Positions 1 to 10,218 of a DNA stretch of 64,000 bases are shown piece by piece. Source of the stretch: Phytophthora colocasiae (Eukaryota; Oomycota; Peronosporomycetes; Peronosporales; Peronosporaceae); NCBI GenBank assembly GCA_018806915.1, contig JAGKQI010000043.1:1426001-1490000 (forward strand), read 5' to 3'. The notes below the pieces were generated by a model. It was not told the DNA's origin. It searched no databases and was given only the letters and a program-made list of their open reading frames with translations. A program made the translations under genes and the position numbers. Each line of letters begins with the position of its first letter. Positions within the stretch are counted from its first letter, which is position 1.

Positions 1-1
1 C

Positions 2-703
2 CCGGAGGCTGAGGCTGGCATCCTGCGCAAGGCCACCAAGGGCCTCGGCACGAAGGAGGACCTCATCTACCCCGTAGTGGTGGGCCGCACCAACGTGGAG
101 ATCAACATCCTCAAGAAGACGTACTACGACGTGTACGGAGAGGACCTGGGTTCTGTGCTGGACAGCGACCTGCACGGCGACTTCCAGACGGTCATCCTGG
201 CGTCTCTGCAGGCGTCTCTGGTGCCGTACGACGCCAACATCCACAACGCTGCCAAGGTGGACGCTGACGTGGAGAAGTTGTACAAGACGGGCCGTGGCAA
301 GATGGGCACGGACGAGGAGGGCTTCGTCGGTGTGCTGGTGGCCAGTCCGCCCGAGCACCTGCGCAACGTGGCCGCCGCTTACGAGAAGAAGTACAACGAG
401 TCGCTCGTGAAGGCTGCGGAACACGAGTTCCGCGGTGACTCGGAGAAGGCTGTTCTGTTCCTGATCCGCATGGTCACGGAGCCGCTGGATCTGCTGGCGG
501 AGCTGTTCGAGAGCGCTATGAAGGGCTTCGGCACGGACGAGAACGCCTTGAGCTCTGCTGTGGTGCGTTACCACATCGTGCTGCGTGATATCAAGCCCGT
601 GTACAAGAAGAAGTACGGCAAGGAGCTGCGTGAGCGCATCGCCGAGGAGGTGAGCGGCGACTACGGTGAGCTGCTGCTGTCGGTGTTTGATGCTCGCGAC
701 TAA
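2..703 (+). CDS. Annexin, 3' part of gene (5' end outside window)
   Basis: This is the C-terminal two thirds of an annexin, a calcium-dependent phospholipid-binding protein of the cytosolic membrane face. The frame is open from base 2 without a start, so the gene begins upstream. Three annexin-type calcium sites are visible: KGLGT near the left edge, GKMGTDEEG at about 300, and KGFGTDEN at about 525. Each is followed by the helical pattern of an annexin repeat, with the recurring YKKKYG/YEKKYN ending. The stop is TAA at 701-703. Annexins are abundant in oomycetes, often on cyst and cell-wall membranes, but nothing here gives the location. Family call is firm; the exact paralogue is unknown. 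Confidence 0.9.
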   Translation, partial: PEAEAGILRKATKGLGTKEDLIYPVVVGRTNVEINILKKTYYDVYGEDLGSVLDSDLHGDFQTVILASLQASLVPYDANIHNAAKVDADVEKLYKTGRGKMGTDEEGFVGVLVASPPEHLRNVAAAYEKKYNESLVKAAEHEFRGDSEKAVLFLIRMVTEPLDLLAELFESAMKGFGTDENALSSAVVRYHIVLRDIKPVYKKKYGKELRERIAEEVSGDYGELLLSVFDARD

Positions 704-952
704 GCGACGTAGCTACTGCGCTGCATTGTAATGCGCTGTAGTCGTTTGTTGCTATGCTCTGTAGGAGTCATCGGCTGAAAGGTGGTTAGTTTCACTGGTA
801 GCTCGATGGAAAAGTAAAGTAAAAACATGAAAAACACGCGTTCAGATAGATCTTCTTTTTAAATAATTTAAAAAAAGTGAATCAGATGCTCCTCGTTCTA
901 GTGACATTTTCATAAACCATCAAATAGCATCCACATCTCCAGCCTTCCACCT

Positions 953-966
953 CTCATTTTCGTTGC
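953..966 (+). promoter_or_regulatory. Oomycete initiator-like element
   Basis: The pyrimidine-rich string CTCATTTTCGTTGC lies just before the ATG at 971. It resembles the oomycete initiator TCATTYY. It is a motif match only; no transcript data were used. Confidence 0.35.
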
Positions 967-970
967 AAAA

Positions 971-2554
971 ATGCTTCGTGCTGGGTATCGTGCGGCGCTG
1001 CGTCGGCCGTTGTTGGCCTCCCGCCGCTTATCGTCGCTAGCTGATTCTCAAGCTATTAGTGGGGACCACCCAGTGGACGATGAGAAGTGGATCCGTCTCA
1101 TGCAGCAGACCAGTCGCTTGGAATCGTCCATTCTCCTGCCTTTAAACGAGAAGCTCCTTGGTCCTTTGGACCGTAAACACCGCGAGGAGAAGCTGCCGTC
1201 ACTGCCCTTCGTGTTCCTTCTGGGAAACCATTCATCAGGAAAATCCTCCTTCATTAACTACCTGCTGCAGCGCGACGTACAGTCCACAGGTGTGGCACCA
1301 ACTGACGATGGTTTCACCATTATTGCTCCGGGTCGTGAAGATCTGGATCAGGACGGCCCGGCGCTCGTGGGTGACCCGGATCTGGGCTTCTCAGGTCTGC
1401 GAGTCTACGGCCCGGCACTCATCCAACGTACGCAGCTCAAGGTCCGCAAGGGCATCCAGGCTAACTATATGCTCGTTGACAGTCCCGGTATGATCGACTC
1501 ACCACGGAGTCCGCCGCACCACTCGCAGTTCAACTACGCGGCCAACAACGGCCGTCTATCACCTCAACAACAGCAGAGCAACAGCTTCAAGGGGCAGGAT
1601 TCGGACAGAGGATACGAGTTCCCCGAGGTTGTGCGCTGGTACGCCGAGCGCGCTGATGTGATTCTTCTGTTCTTCGACCCGGACAAACCCGGCACAACTG
1701 GTGAGACGTTGTCGATCTTGACACGCTCACTAATCGGTATGGATCATAAACTGCACCTCGTGCTCAACAAGGTGGATCAGTTCCGGAAGATTCACGACTT
1801 CGCGCGTGCGTACGGCTCGCTGTGCTGGAACTTGAGCAAGGTCATCCCGCTCAAGGATCTGCCCCGGATCTACACCATGTGCATCCCTACCAAAGACAAC
1901 CAGGTGCAGACAGCTGAGGGTTTAGGTGCGTCGATGAAGGACTTGGACGCTATGCGTGACGAAGTGGTGAGCGAGGTGCAACGCGCCCCCGAACGTCGCG
2001 TGGACAACCTCATCACCAACCTGTACGATTCGGCACGACTGATGAAGATGCACGCCGAAGTTTTTGAGGACTTGCGTGCTCGTTATGCTAGTGAGAAGTG
2101 GCGTCGCTCAGCACTGGTAGCTGCTACGTTTGTGGGAGGCAACGCACTGGCAGCTTCGGCCTTAGCGAGTGGTGTGCCTATCGAAGCGGCAGCGGGACTG
2201 TCCGTCACCAGTGTGCTTGCATCTGCTGGTGTGGTGTGGCACAATTCGACGGTGATGGCTCAGCTGGAGCGTGAACTGCTGCACGAGGACTCTCTGGGTG
2301 AGCTGTTCCGTCGTCGATACGGCCGTCAGCTGGCAGAGGGGGACGAGTACGTTCTGTCCTTGTGGAAACGCGTGCTCCCGTCACTGCAGGTGGCAGCTCA
2401 CACGCTTGGGTTTAGCAAGATGCCGAAGCTCAAGAACTCGGAGATTGCAGCGCTCGACAACATCGTCAGCAACGAGATCCCTGAGTTGCGTCGGCAGTGT
2501 GCTCCAACGGACAGCAGTCTGGCCCACCAGGTTGCCAAAATGTTCCGCAGCTAG
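971..2554 (+). CDS. EHD/dynamin-like large GTPase, probably mitochondrial
   Basis: A 527-aa GTPase of the dynamin/EHD superfamily. The G1 P-loop GNHSSGKS is at about residues 85-92, followed by a TGVAPTDDGF switch-I region as in EHD-type proteins. G3 is DSPGMID at about 170 and G4 is NKVDQ at about 265. A hydrophobic segment near residues 378-420 could be a membrane-inserting paddle. The N-terminus (MLRAGYRAALRRPLL..SRRLSS) is rich in Arg, Ser and Leu with no acids, which fits a mitochondrial presequence. The role is inferred as membrane remodelling of a mitochondrion-derived membrane. An initiator-like motif sits 5-18 nt upstream of the ATG. Family call is solid; cellular role and organelle are inference. 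Confidence 0.75.
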   Translation: MLRAGYRAALRRPLLASRRLSSLADSQAISGDHPVDDEKWIRLMQQTSRLESSILLPLNEKLLGPLDRKHREEKLPSLPFVFLLGNHSSGKSSFINYLLQRDVQSTGVAPTDDGFTIIAPGREDLDQDGPALVGDPDLGFSGLRVYGPALIQRTQLKVRKGIQANYMLVDSPGMIDSPRSPPHHSQFNYAANNGRLSPQQQQSNSFKGQDSDRGYEFPEVVRWYAERADVILLFFDPDKPGTTGETLSILTRSLIGMDHKLHLVLNKVDQFRKIHDFARAYGSLCWNLSKVIPLKDLPRIYTMCIPTKDNQVQTAEGLGASMKDLDAMRDEVVSEVQRAPERRVDNLITNLYDSARLMKMHAEVFEDLRARYASEKWRRSALVAATFVGGNALAASALASGVPIEAAAGLSVTSVLASAGVVWHNSTVMAQLERELLHEDSLGELFRRRYGRQLAEGDEYVLSLWKRVLPSLQVAAHTLGFSKMPKLKNSEIAALDNIVSNEIPELRRQCAPTDSSLAHQVAKMFRS

Positions 2555-2642
2555 ATCTTTCAACACAAATATACCGGCCGTGGCAGCAGACTGCCTGCGA
2601 CCTTGTTTTTGATTGTCTATCTGGTGAAACCCAGTTAAAATG

Positions 2643-3851
2643 CTAGTCGAATGTGATCTTCTTGCCACTGAATCCAGTCAAACTGATCTTTTCCTTCTCC
2701 TTTTGCTTCTGCTTAGCAAGCCACGATGGGTGTGCAGCTTCCACCGGGGCAGCACGTTCCTTCTGGGGTGCTGCTTCCTTCGGAGGTGCACGCGTACTGC
2801 TTCCACGCGACTGCTTCTTGTCTTCCTTGCCTCCCTTGGCTGGTTTCTTCGGTTTGGCCTTCTTAGGTCGCTCTGACAGTCCGTACTTGCCGACCGAAGC
2901 TGAGCTATCCTTGTACGGCACGAAGATACCGTTCGCGCGGTCCTCCTTGCGCTTGGCAGCCTCCTCCTTCCGAATAGCCTTCATGCGACGCGCAATCTGA
3001 CCAGGTCGGTTCTTCCTCTTCTTCTTCTCACCCAGGAACTCGGCAATGTCGTCATCTGCACCAGCCATAGTACCATATCCATCCATCCCCATATCAAAGT
3101 CGTCATCCATCCCTCCACGTCCAGACAGAGATCCCAGGAAGAGCGACGTGGGCACCACACCACTGCGTCCAGTGTTGCCCACCAGCGACTCGTGACGACC
3201 ACGTTTCAACGCGCGCTTCTCCTGAGCGCGTCGCTTCTTTTCAGCCTCTTTCTCTTCCTTCTCCACCAGCTTCTTAATGGCATCCAGCAGTGGTACAATT
3301 TGCTTATGAGCTAGAATTCGGTCGATCAACTTCTCCTCCAGCTCAACGTCCTCAGTCTTAACTTCTTTTTGTTCCTTCAACTCAACGTCCTCAGTCTTAA
3401 CTTCTTCTTGTTTCTTCAACTGAACAGTTTTCTCCTGTTCTGCAGCAACATCCTTATCCTCTTCTTCACTGTCTTGTTCTTCTTCACTTTCTCCTTCTTC
3501 ACTTCCTTCCTCCCATTCGTCATGCTCGTTCTTCTCCTCAACCTGTGGTTTATCCAGACCTGTCTGCAGCCTAGCCCTAGTCACCAATCTCTGCAGATCC
3601 AACACTTTCAGTACTGCGTGCTCCCGTTCGAAGCGCTCGATGCTGTGGCGAAGCTTCTGCTCCCGTTTCTGCTATTTAGTCGCGTCTTCCACCGGTTCCT
3701 CAAGCTGCTGCCGAAGCTGCTTGAGCTGCTGCACCGCCTTACGCACCAGGAACGTGCGCACTTTCTTTGCTTCACGCTGCAATAATGAGCAGCTCTTGTG
3801 TACCAGCTTGTCATGCGGCGAGAAGGCTTCGCGCTTCCTCTTCCCTGCCAT
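2643..3851 (-). CDS. BUD22/SRFBP1-like ribosome-biogenesis protein, interrupted by in-frame TAG
   Basis: The frame runs from ATG at 3851 to the stop at 2643, about 401 residues, but is cut by TAG at 3672-3674 after 59 codons. Past the stop the same frame continues without a break (QKREQKLRHSIERFER...). Features are a basic N-terminus, an acidic Glu-rich middle (about residues 115-150), and the diagnostic BUD22 C-terminus with HPSWLAKQKQKEKE and GKKITFD. BUD22 acts in 18S rRNA processing in the nucleolus. The TAG may be a sequencing error, a recent nonsense mutation or readthrough. A 21-nt gt...ag removal would also restore the frame but is too short for an intron. Convergent with the GTPase gene, ends 88 bp apart. 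Confidence 0.7.
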
Positions 3852-4222
3852 GATGCTCAAATGACTGGCTGCACTATTATAACCGTTAGATAACAGTTAC
3901 TAACTGAACTAAAATTAATGTCGTTCACGGTACTATCTAACGAGGGAAGGCAGCAATCCTGGTCGTGTGTGTCGTACAGGGAAGGTAGAGCCTTGTAAAT
4001 TCATCACAAAATGTAGCAAATGGTTCTCCTTGCTTGTACCAAGCTTCGTCCACGCAAGTGGTCTATGTGGAGGTTTCCTCCCGTGCTGCAACAGTGAGCG
4101 ACATATATTAATGTGTATTTACATAAATATATCGGTCACTGTAGTGCACGACACGTGCAAAAAATAGAACATGGCTACATTGATCCTGAAGTGTCCTTTG
4201 GTGTGCAACAACGGCATTAGCG

Positions 4223-5644
4223 ATGACAGTCAAGACACCACCAACGCAGCATCGATCGACTGTGACTCGACTGGCAGGGAAAGATATTGCCGGTGTAACG
4301 CGTGTTGTAGCCAAGTGTGACCTCGAGCAGATAAAGCAGCGGTCTGTGATTCTAACGGACGAGGCAGCTAGACACCTCAAGCTACAACATGAAGCTCAAC
4401 AAGCAGCTTCGCGTTATGAGTCGCAGGAACGAAAGCGCCGTATGCTGGAGAAGGAAATCGAAGTGCGTGCAAGACGTGAACAATCAGCTATGGAGTTGGA
4501 GCTTGAGGCTGAGCGTAAGGCACTGCTTACGGGCAATGAGATGATTAACAACCAACATCTTGAATCCCTGCGTAAGATTAACTCATTGGCCATAGCAGCC
4601 ACGGGTTACCAGCTCTGTGATGCTTTGAAGGAGCATCAACGTGAGCGACAGGCGATTGAATCCAGGTATAACAACATCCACGACAGCATCATGGAGCGTG
4701 ACCGCCGTCGCGACATTCAGAAGCGAAAAGATGCCGAGATTGAGGCGCACGCTAAGCGGATGGAAGCGCGTCAGGAGTTAGAGGAACAGATCGGTGAAAG
4801 ACACAAGAGGGCGATTCGTGAGGAAGAAGCCAAGGATATTGAGGCGCAGAAGATCCTCAAGACGTACAAGCAGTACGAGCTTGAGGAACAGAAGAAGATC
4901 GAACGACAGCGTGAGAAGCAGAAGGAGACGATGCGTCAGGTAGCTCAGACTAACGACCGTATCAAGCTGATGAAGGAGGAGATGGCTATACGAGACAAGA
5001 AAGAAGACATGGTAGCAGCAGCGTATCTCCGCAAGAAAGCGCTTGAAGAAGAAAAGAAACTGCAGGAGGAAGCTCGGATCCGCAAGTCCAAGGAGCTTCG
5101 TACGGCGAAGCTGCGTGCTCAACAGGAGAAGGCGCAAGACAAACAGGCTATTCAGGACGAGTTCCGTGCCAAGAAGGCGTACGAAGAGATGGAGAAGAAC
5201 ACGCGGCTGAAGGAGAAGCGCGATAAGGAGAGGAAGGTTGCGCTGATGCAGTCCATTCTGCACGATCGCAAGGAGCAAGAGGCTTTCCATGCTGAACAAG
5301 CTCGACGGATGCGAGATCTAGACGCGAACATGGACCGTATCGGCCAGCAGCAAGTTGAGCGTGAGTATCAACGTCTCAAGTCCGCAGAAGCCGCCGCAAA
5401 GGAGCGTGAGCTCAAGCACGGCGAAGTGTTGCTGCAACAGATCGAGTCCAACGAGCAGAGACGGATGAAGGCCAAAATGTTCGAACAGAACGACGCCAAG
5501 TTCCTCAAGAAGAAGGCGCTAAAGGAAAGTATTCTAGCTGAAAAGGTGAGGGTAGATACACTACAACGACTGGAGAAGAGAGGAGTGCCGGAGGAATATC
5601 TTCGCGATCTCAGACGCATGCAGATCAACGAGACCAACGCGTGA
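4223..5644 (+). CDS. Flagellar-type coiled-coil protein (TPH domain, CFAP45-like)
   Basis: A 473-aa, highly charged, almost wholly helical protein. Residues 60-440 form one long coiled coil rich in Glu, Lys, Arg and Gln, as in the trichohyalin-plectin-homology family of axonemal proteins. The C-terminal stretch with RGVPEEYLRDLRRM resembles the end of CFAP45/CCDC19 and related doublet-microtubule inner proteins. This suits an oomycete with biflagellate zoospores. The ATG at 4223 follows an AT-rich intergenic stretch. CFAP53 and MNS1 have similar composition and cannot be excluded by eye. The TPH/axonemal class is likely; the exact orthologue is a guess. Confidence 0.6.
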   Translation: MTVKTPPTQHRSTVTRLAGKDIAGVTRVVAKCDLEQIKQRSVILTDEAARHLKLQHEAQQAASRYESQERKRRMLEKEIEVRARREQSAMELELEAERKALLTGNEMINNQHLESLRKINSLAIAATGYQLCDALKEHQRERQAIESRYNNIHDSIMERDRRRDIQKRKDAEIEAHAKRMEARQELEEQIGERHKRAIREEEAKDIEAQKILKTYKQYELEEQKKIERQREKQKETMRQVAQTNDRIKLMKEEMAIRDKKEDMVAAAYLRKKALEEEKKLQEEARIRKSKELRTAKLRAQQEKAQDKQAIQDEFRAKKAYEEMEKNTRLKEKRDKERKVALMQSILHDRKEQEAFHAEQARRMRDLDANMDRIGQQQVEREYQRLKSAEAAAKERELKHGEVLLQQIESNEQRRMKAKMFEQNDAKFLKKKALKESILAEKVRVDTLQRLEKRGVPEEYLRDLRRMQINETNA

Positions 5645-5968
5645 AACATCATTGATTAGCGATCGTGTAGCAATGAAACACAACATAGCAACCGAACCGT
5701 ATTAAATCGCGTTCACGTCGTGGTCACTGTTGCAACTCACCCGGCAAATGGACGCCCATCAGACAACTCTATCACCACGATGTGGGCTCTTGGTCAAAGA
5801 CAGGAAGACTTTCGCTAGTGGTCGTCGGTCTCTGGTGGATGAAAAGACAACGCGGTTCTTCTGTTCAACCATCTGCACGTGGTACCCGTTCGCAGCCCTT
5901 GCTGTTTGTCGGTGCTGGTTCCTTTGCTTCACTTTCTAATCGACCAGCAAGGACACAAGGCGATCAAG

Positions 5969-7513
5969 ATGAAGACCCAAGTATTGAGATTCCTGGCCGT
6001 TGCGATCACGTCCGTTGCAGCCAAGACTGTCCTTGTGGACGACAGCGTCTGTGTTTGGAGTTATTCGTTGTCTTCACTCGGCTGCCAACCTTCCGCGTTG
6101 TGCGAGTACAACTACAACGCCGGCGACTTGACGCTAAGCGGGTCGTGTCGAGTGAAACCCAACTACTATCCGCAACAGATTCACTTGGCGTTCGCAGGCG
6201 AGACGGCTGGAACGGGTATGACTGTGTCTTGGGCCACGTACGAACAGGTGAACGATAGTTCACTGTGGGTCGGTGCTGTTAACAGTTCGGAGTCTATGAA
6301 GGTCGTAGACACTACCGTCGAAAGCATCAACTACTACCACGACGACAAGTATCACATGTATCATCATCACGCAACGGTGACGGGTCTAAAGCCTCATACG
6401 AAATACTACTACAAGGTTGGTAGCCAAAGTGAAGAAACGTACCAGAGCGACGTGTATTCGTTCGTGACGGCGCGTTCGGCGTCCGACACGTCGACGTTTA
6501 ATGTGATCATCTACGGAGATGCAGGCGACGGCGACAATTCGGTGGATACAATCACGTACATGAACGCGCAGACGTCGAACGACATCGACTTGATCTACCA
6601 ACTCGGTGACATGTCGTACGCGGATGACGACTACCTGGTGGCATCGCAGCTCACGGGTTTCTTCTATGAGGAAGTGTACAACAAGTGGATGAACTCCTTA
6701 GCTCCCGTTATGAGCTCCATTCCGTACATGGTTCTAGTAGGCAACCACGAGGCCGAGTGTCATTCTCCAGCCTGTCAGCTCTCCACTGCGAAGAAAGATA
6801 TGCTGGGTAACTATACAGCGTACAACTCGCGATGGAAAATGCCCTACAAGGAGAGTGGCGGCGCGTTGAACATGTGGCATTCGTTCGATCACGGCCCGAT
6901 CCACTTCACGTCGTTATCTGCGGAGACTGACTACCCCAACGCACCCAAGAACGCATACACATTGACTCACAAGAACGGGAACTTCGGTGATCAACTTGGT
7001 TGGATGGAGATGGAGTTGAAAAAGGCTAACTCAAACCGGAACAACGTGCCGTGGATCATCGTTGGTATGCATCGACCGATCTACGATGTGGGCGGATGTG
7101 ACGATGATGGCGTCCCAACGGAGGAAAATTTGTATCTGCAAGAAGCATTTGAAGCTCTCTTCCTCAAGTACAAGGTGGACGTGGTGGTGGTTGGTCACCG
7201 TCACTACTACGAGCGTCAGCTTCCCATCGCAAACAGCTCTGCCGTTATGGACGGCGTGTCGGACGACTATCAGATCTACGACAACCCGCAGGCACCCGTG
7301 CACATATTGACGGGTGCGGCTGGTAACGTGGAGAACCTGCGTGCCGCACCGGCTGGCACCGCTCCCTGGAACGCTGCGTTCGACTACTCACACTTCGGCT
7401 TCTCCACACTGGAAGCCAACCACACAATGTTGTCGTGGAAGTACGTGGCGAGTTCCGATCTGTCTGTACAAGACGAGTTCGTTATGTACAAGAGCAAGGT
7501 AGTACTGGTGTAG
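5969..7513 (+). CDS. Secreted purple acid phosphatase, copy 1
   Basis: A metallophosphoesterase of the purple acid phosphatase family, 514 aa. The start was set at ATG 5969 because it gives a signal peptide (MKTQVLRFLAVAITSVAA); an in-frame start at 5879 is possible. An N-terminal fibronectin-like PAP domain (residues 60-170) precedes the catalytic domain. All metal-ligand motifs are visible: GDAG at 183, GDMSY at 213, GNHE at 258, GMHRP at about 365 and GHRHYYER at about 412. Several N-x-S/T sites fit secretion. Likely releases phosphate from organic esters outside the cell. First of three tandem paralogues, all on +. An initiator-like TTCACTTTCTAATC lies about 40 nt upstream. Confidence 0.92.
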   Translation: MKTQVLRFLAVAITSVAAKTVLVDDSVCVWSYSLSSLGCQPSALCEYNYNAGDLTLSGSCRVKPNYYPQQIHLAFAGETAGTGMTVSWATYEQVNDSSLWVGAVNSSESMKVVDTTVESINYYHDDKYHMYHHHATVTGLKPHTKYYYKVGSQSEETYQSDVYSFVTARSASDTSTFNVIIYGDAGDGDNSVDTITYMNAQTSNDIDLIYQLGDMSYADDDYLVASQLTGFFYEEVYNKWMNSLAPVMSSIPYMVLVGNHEAECHSPACQLSTAKKDMLGNYTAYNSRWKMPYKESGGALNMWHSFDHGPIHFTSLSAETDYPNAPKNAYTLTHKNGNFGDQLGWMEMELKKANSNRNNVPWIIVGMHRPIYDVGGCDDDGVPTEENLYLQEAFEALFLKYKVDVVVVGHRHYYERQLPIANSSAVMDGVSDDYQIYDNPQAPVHILTGAAGNVENLRAAPAGTAPWNAAFDYSHFGFSTLEANHTMLSWKYVASSDLSVQDEFVMYKSKVVLV

Positions 7514-8509
7514 GAACTGTGAGAGCGAGTAGATAATTCTGGTTTCCTTACTTGACGTGTTCAATTACCTTTACGCATTGTCGACACGTCGACATTTTTG
7601 AACAGAATTATCGACTTATAAATGCATGTGCATGTAGTTCGGGACTGTGAATCTTCCAGACTCGAATCAATGCCCTTGGGGGCATGTGCAACGTCGATCT
7701 ACCGGTCAAGAAAGATGGGTTTGATAGGGAACACCCCCATCTAAGCCGAATCTCTAACTATTGTCTCGGGTGTCAACCATCCAGCAGTTCCACCTCGCTT
7801 ATGCCACGCCGAGACAGACCGTACCCTGGCCAAGCAACGCACAAATGAATGACAGTTTAGTGTCGGTCGGTCGGAAGCTTGAAAAGTCACTACCCGAGCG
7901 AACGTGCAGTGGATCAACACCCCCGATCTACAGCGCGACCGAGAGCAGCAACGGAGTGGCAATGCGGTTAAAATTGCCTATACACCACACTGGAACCAAC
8001 ATGCAAAAACGAATCCAAGCACGATGGCACACTCGAAGCGAGGTCCGTCGCTGTCACGGGGACACAAGGATGTGGACGAGTTACTAACAGCATATGGATG
8101 GGAGATCACGAGGTTGAGGTTGACTTCTGGTATTAATAGCTCACCTCCAGAACGGAGGTTGTAAGCAACAATAAGCCATCTTAGCTTTGATGTTTCCCAT
8201 CTTCTCCGGTGAAAATAGCGTGCGCACGATGACTCGCAGGGGGTCTCTGGCAAAAATGACAATGACATCCTGGAAGCTGTATGGGGTGCAAGGCTACTTG
8301 TATATTATGTGCGTATCCCTTACTAGCAGGTCACGCTTCACTGAGATTCTCCCGTTCATCAGCTCTGTAGATTCGACGCTAGTCAGGGCGTCCGTGCTCA
8401 ATTCCCATCAAGATCGTTGCCAACTAACGAGAGCAAGCGACTCTCACCGGCTTTCGCTTTAGAGTTATTCCTCAATCGACTGTCAAGGGCTCAAGTCTCT
8501 CCTACAAGT
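7514..8509. other. Intergenic, no supported gene
   Basis: About 1 kb between the first two phosphatase genes. Short open frames exist on both strands but none has a recognisable motif or a conserved start. I see no RNA gene or repeat. Confidence 0.5.
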
Positions 8510-10027
8510 ATGAAGTTCTTGCTTGGTCTTCTGGCTATTGGTTCTGCTATCGCCAGCGCCGCTGTCTTGGTGGACGACACGATCTGTGCATGGAGTTGGT
8601 CGCTCTCTTCGCTCGGATGTCAACCGTCAGCACTTTGCAATTACAACTACAACGTCGGGGATCTCACCCTCAGCCAGTCCTGTCGAGTCAAGGACGGGGT
8701 CAACTTCTACCCACAACAGATTCACTTGGCATTTGCAGGTTCAACGGCTGGAACGGGGATGACTGTGTCCTGGGCGACGTACGAGGCAGTGAACGACAGT
8801 TCACTATGGGTCGGTTCATCCGAAAATTCGCTGTCTCTCGTCTCCACTACGGTCGAGAGCTACCACGACGACACGTACGATATGTATCATCACCACGCTA
8901 CAGCCACCGGGCTATCCCCGCACACCAAGTACTATTACCGAGTTGGCAGTAAGATTCAGACGACGTACCAGAGCGACGTGTACTCGTTCGTGACGGCTCG
9001 AGCGGCTTCAGACACTTCCACGTTCAACGTGCTGATCTATGGGGATGCAGGGGACGGCGACAATTCCGTTAGTCCTTTGACGTATGCGAACACGTTGACT
9101 TCGGACGATATTGACTTGATCTACCACATCGGAGACATCTCGTACGCAGACGATGACTACCTGGTGGCTACGCAAGTGTCTGGTTTCTTCTATGAAGAAG
9201 TGTACAACAAATGGATGAACTCTTTAGCTCCCGTCATGAGTGTCATCCCGTACATGGTTCTAGTGGGCAACCATGAGGCGGAGTGTCATTCTCCTGCGTG
9301 TCAACTGTCCCAGAGTAAGAAGGATATGCTGGGCAATTACACGGCGTACAATACCCGCTTCAAGATGCCGTACAAAGAGAGCGATGGTACGTTGAATATG
9401 TGGCATTCGTTCGACCACGGCCCGCTCCATTTCACGTCACTTTCGTCCGAAACGGACTACCCGAACGCCCCTACGAACCAGTACACATTGACCAACAAGA
9501 ACGGCAACTTTGGGGATCAACTGAGCTGGATCGAGGCGGATTTGAAGAAAGCCGACTCGAATCGGGACAACGTGCCGTGGATCATTGTCGGAATGCATCG
9601 CCCCCTGTACGACGTGGCAGGATGCGACGACAACGGAGTGCCTACGGACCAGAACGCCTACGTCCAGTCAGCGTTCAAGGCTCTTTTCATGAAATACAAG
9701 GTGGATGTGGTGCTTACAGGCCACGAACACTACTACGAACGCCAACTACCCATCGCTAACAACAAGGCAGTGAAGAACGGCGTATCGAGCGACTACAAAA
9801 CGTACGATAATCCACAAGCGCCTGTGTACATTTTGACCGGTGCAGCGGGAAACATTGAAAACTTGACGGACGCCCCGAAGGCAACTGCCCCGTGGAATGC
9901 GGCGGTAGACTACGAACACTTTGGATATTCAACGCTGGCAGCGAACCGTACGAGTCTATCGTGGAAATTCGTTTCAGCGTCGGACAAGAGCGTCACAGAC
10001 GAGTTCGTCATGTACAAGACAAGCTAA
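8510..10027 (+). CDS. Secreted purple acid phosphatase, copy 2
   Basis: A 505-aa paralogue of the preceding phosphatase. ATG 8510 gives the signal peptide MKFLLGLLAIGSAIASA. The N-terminal Cys-rich block (LGCQPSALCNYNYN) and PQQIHLAFAG motif match copy 1. The catalytic motifs GDAG, GDISYADDD, GNHE, GMHRP and GHEHYYER are all intact. The second ligand of the last motif is preserved although Arg is replaced by Glu between the two histidines. Length and C-terminus (DEFVMYKTS) agree with copy 1. It lies in tandem and probably arose by local duplication. A secreted or cell-surface acid phosphatase is expected; substrate unknown. Confidence 0.92.
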   Translation: MKFLLGLLAIGSAIASAAVLVDDTICAWSWSLSSLGCQPSALCNYNYNVGDLTLSQSCRVKDGVNFYPQQIHLAFAGSTAGTGMTVSWATYEAVNDSSLWVGSSENSLSLVSTTVESYHDDTYDMYHHHATATGLSPHTKYYYRVGSKIQTTYQSDVYSFVTARAASDTSTFNVLIYGDAGDGDNSVSPLTYANTLTSDDIDLIYHIGDISYADDDYLVATQVSGFFYEEVYNKWMNSLAPVMSVIPYMVLVGNHEAECHSPACQLSQSKKDMLGNYTAYNTRFKMPYKESDGTLNMWHSFDHGPLHFTSLSSETDYPNAPTNQYTLTNKNGNFGDQLSWIEADLKKADSNRDNVPWIIVGMHRPLYDVAGCDDNGVPTDQNAYVQSAFKALFMKYKVDVVLTGHEHYYERQLPIANNKAVKNGVSSDYKTYDNPQAPVYILTGAAGNIENLTDAPKATAPWNAAVDYEHFGYSTLAANRTSLSWKFVSASDKSVTDEFVMYKTS

Positions 10028-10218
10028 GGCATCATAGTGACGCACCAGTAGTTCAACAATGTACTTCGCCGCTCTACACAAATTAAATGTAATCAAGTTG
10101 TTTTCAGCCGTTTGATTATGGAAAATGGCTCAGCATCACGTGCTCTCGAGATGGGATTGCCTCTCGCTCTTTGGCCACGCACTCCGGCTTTTGTCTCCCA
10201 AGCTCAAGCACCATCCCG

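Noticed and set aside
3672..3692. A 21-nt gt...ag intron that would remove the BUD22 stop
   Set aside because: Far shorter than any spliceosomal intron here (the others are 50 nt or more).
2640..3785. Plus-strand Leu/Phe-rich ORFs that look like membrane proteins
   Set aside because: They are antisense shadows of the acidic and basic BUD22-like gene.
4778..5299. Leucine-rich antisense ORF opposite the coiled-coil gene
   Set aside because: Lys/Glu codons read backwards give Leu/Phe; it is a shadow.
7741..8268. Several 70-110-codon ORFs between the first two phosphatases
   Set aside because: They overlap on both strands, have no family motif and no promoter motif.
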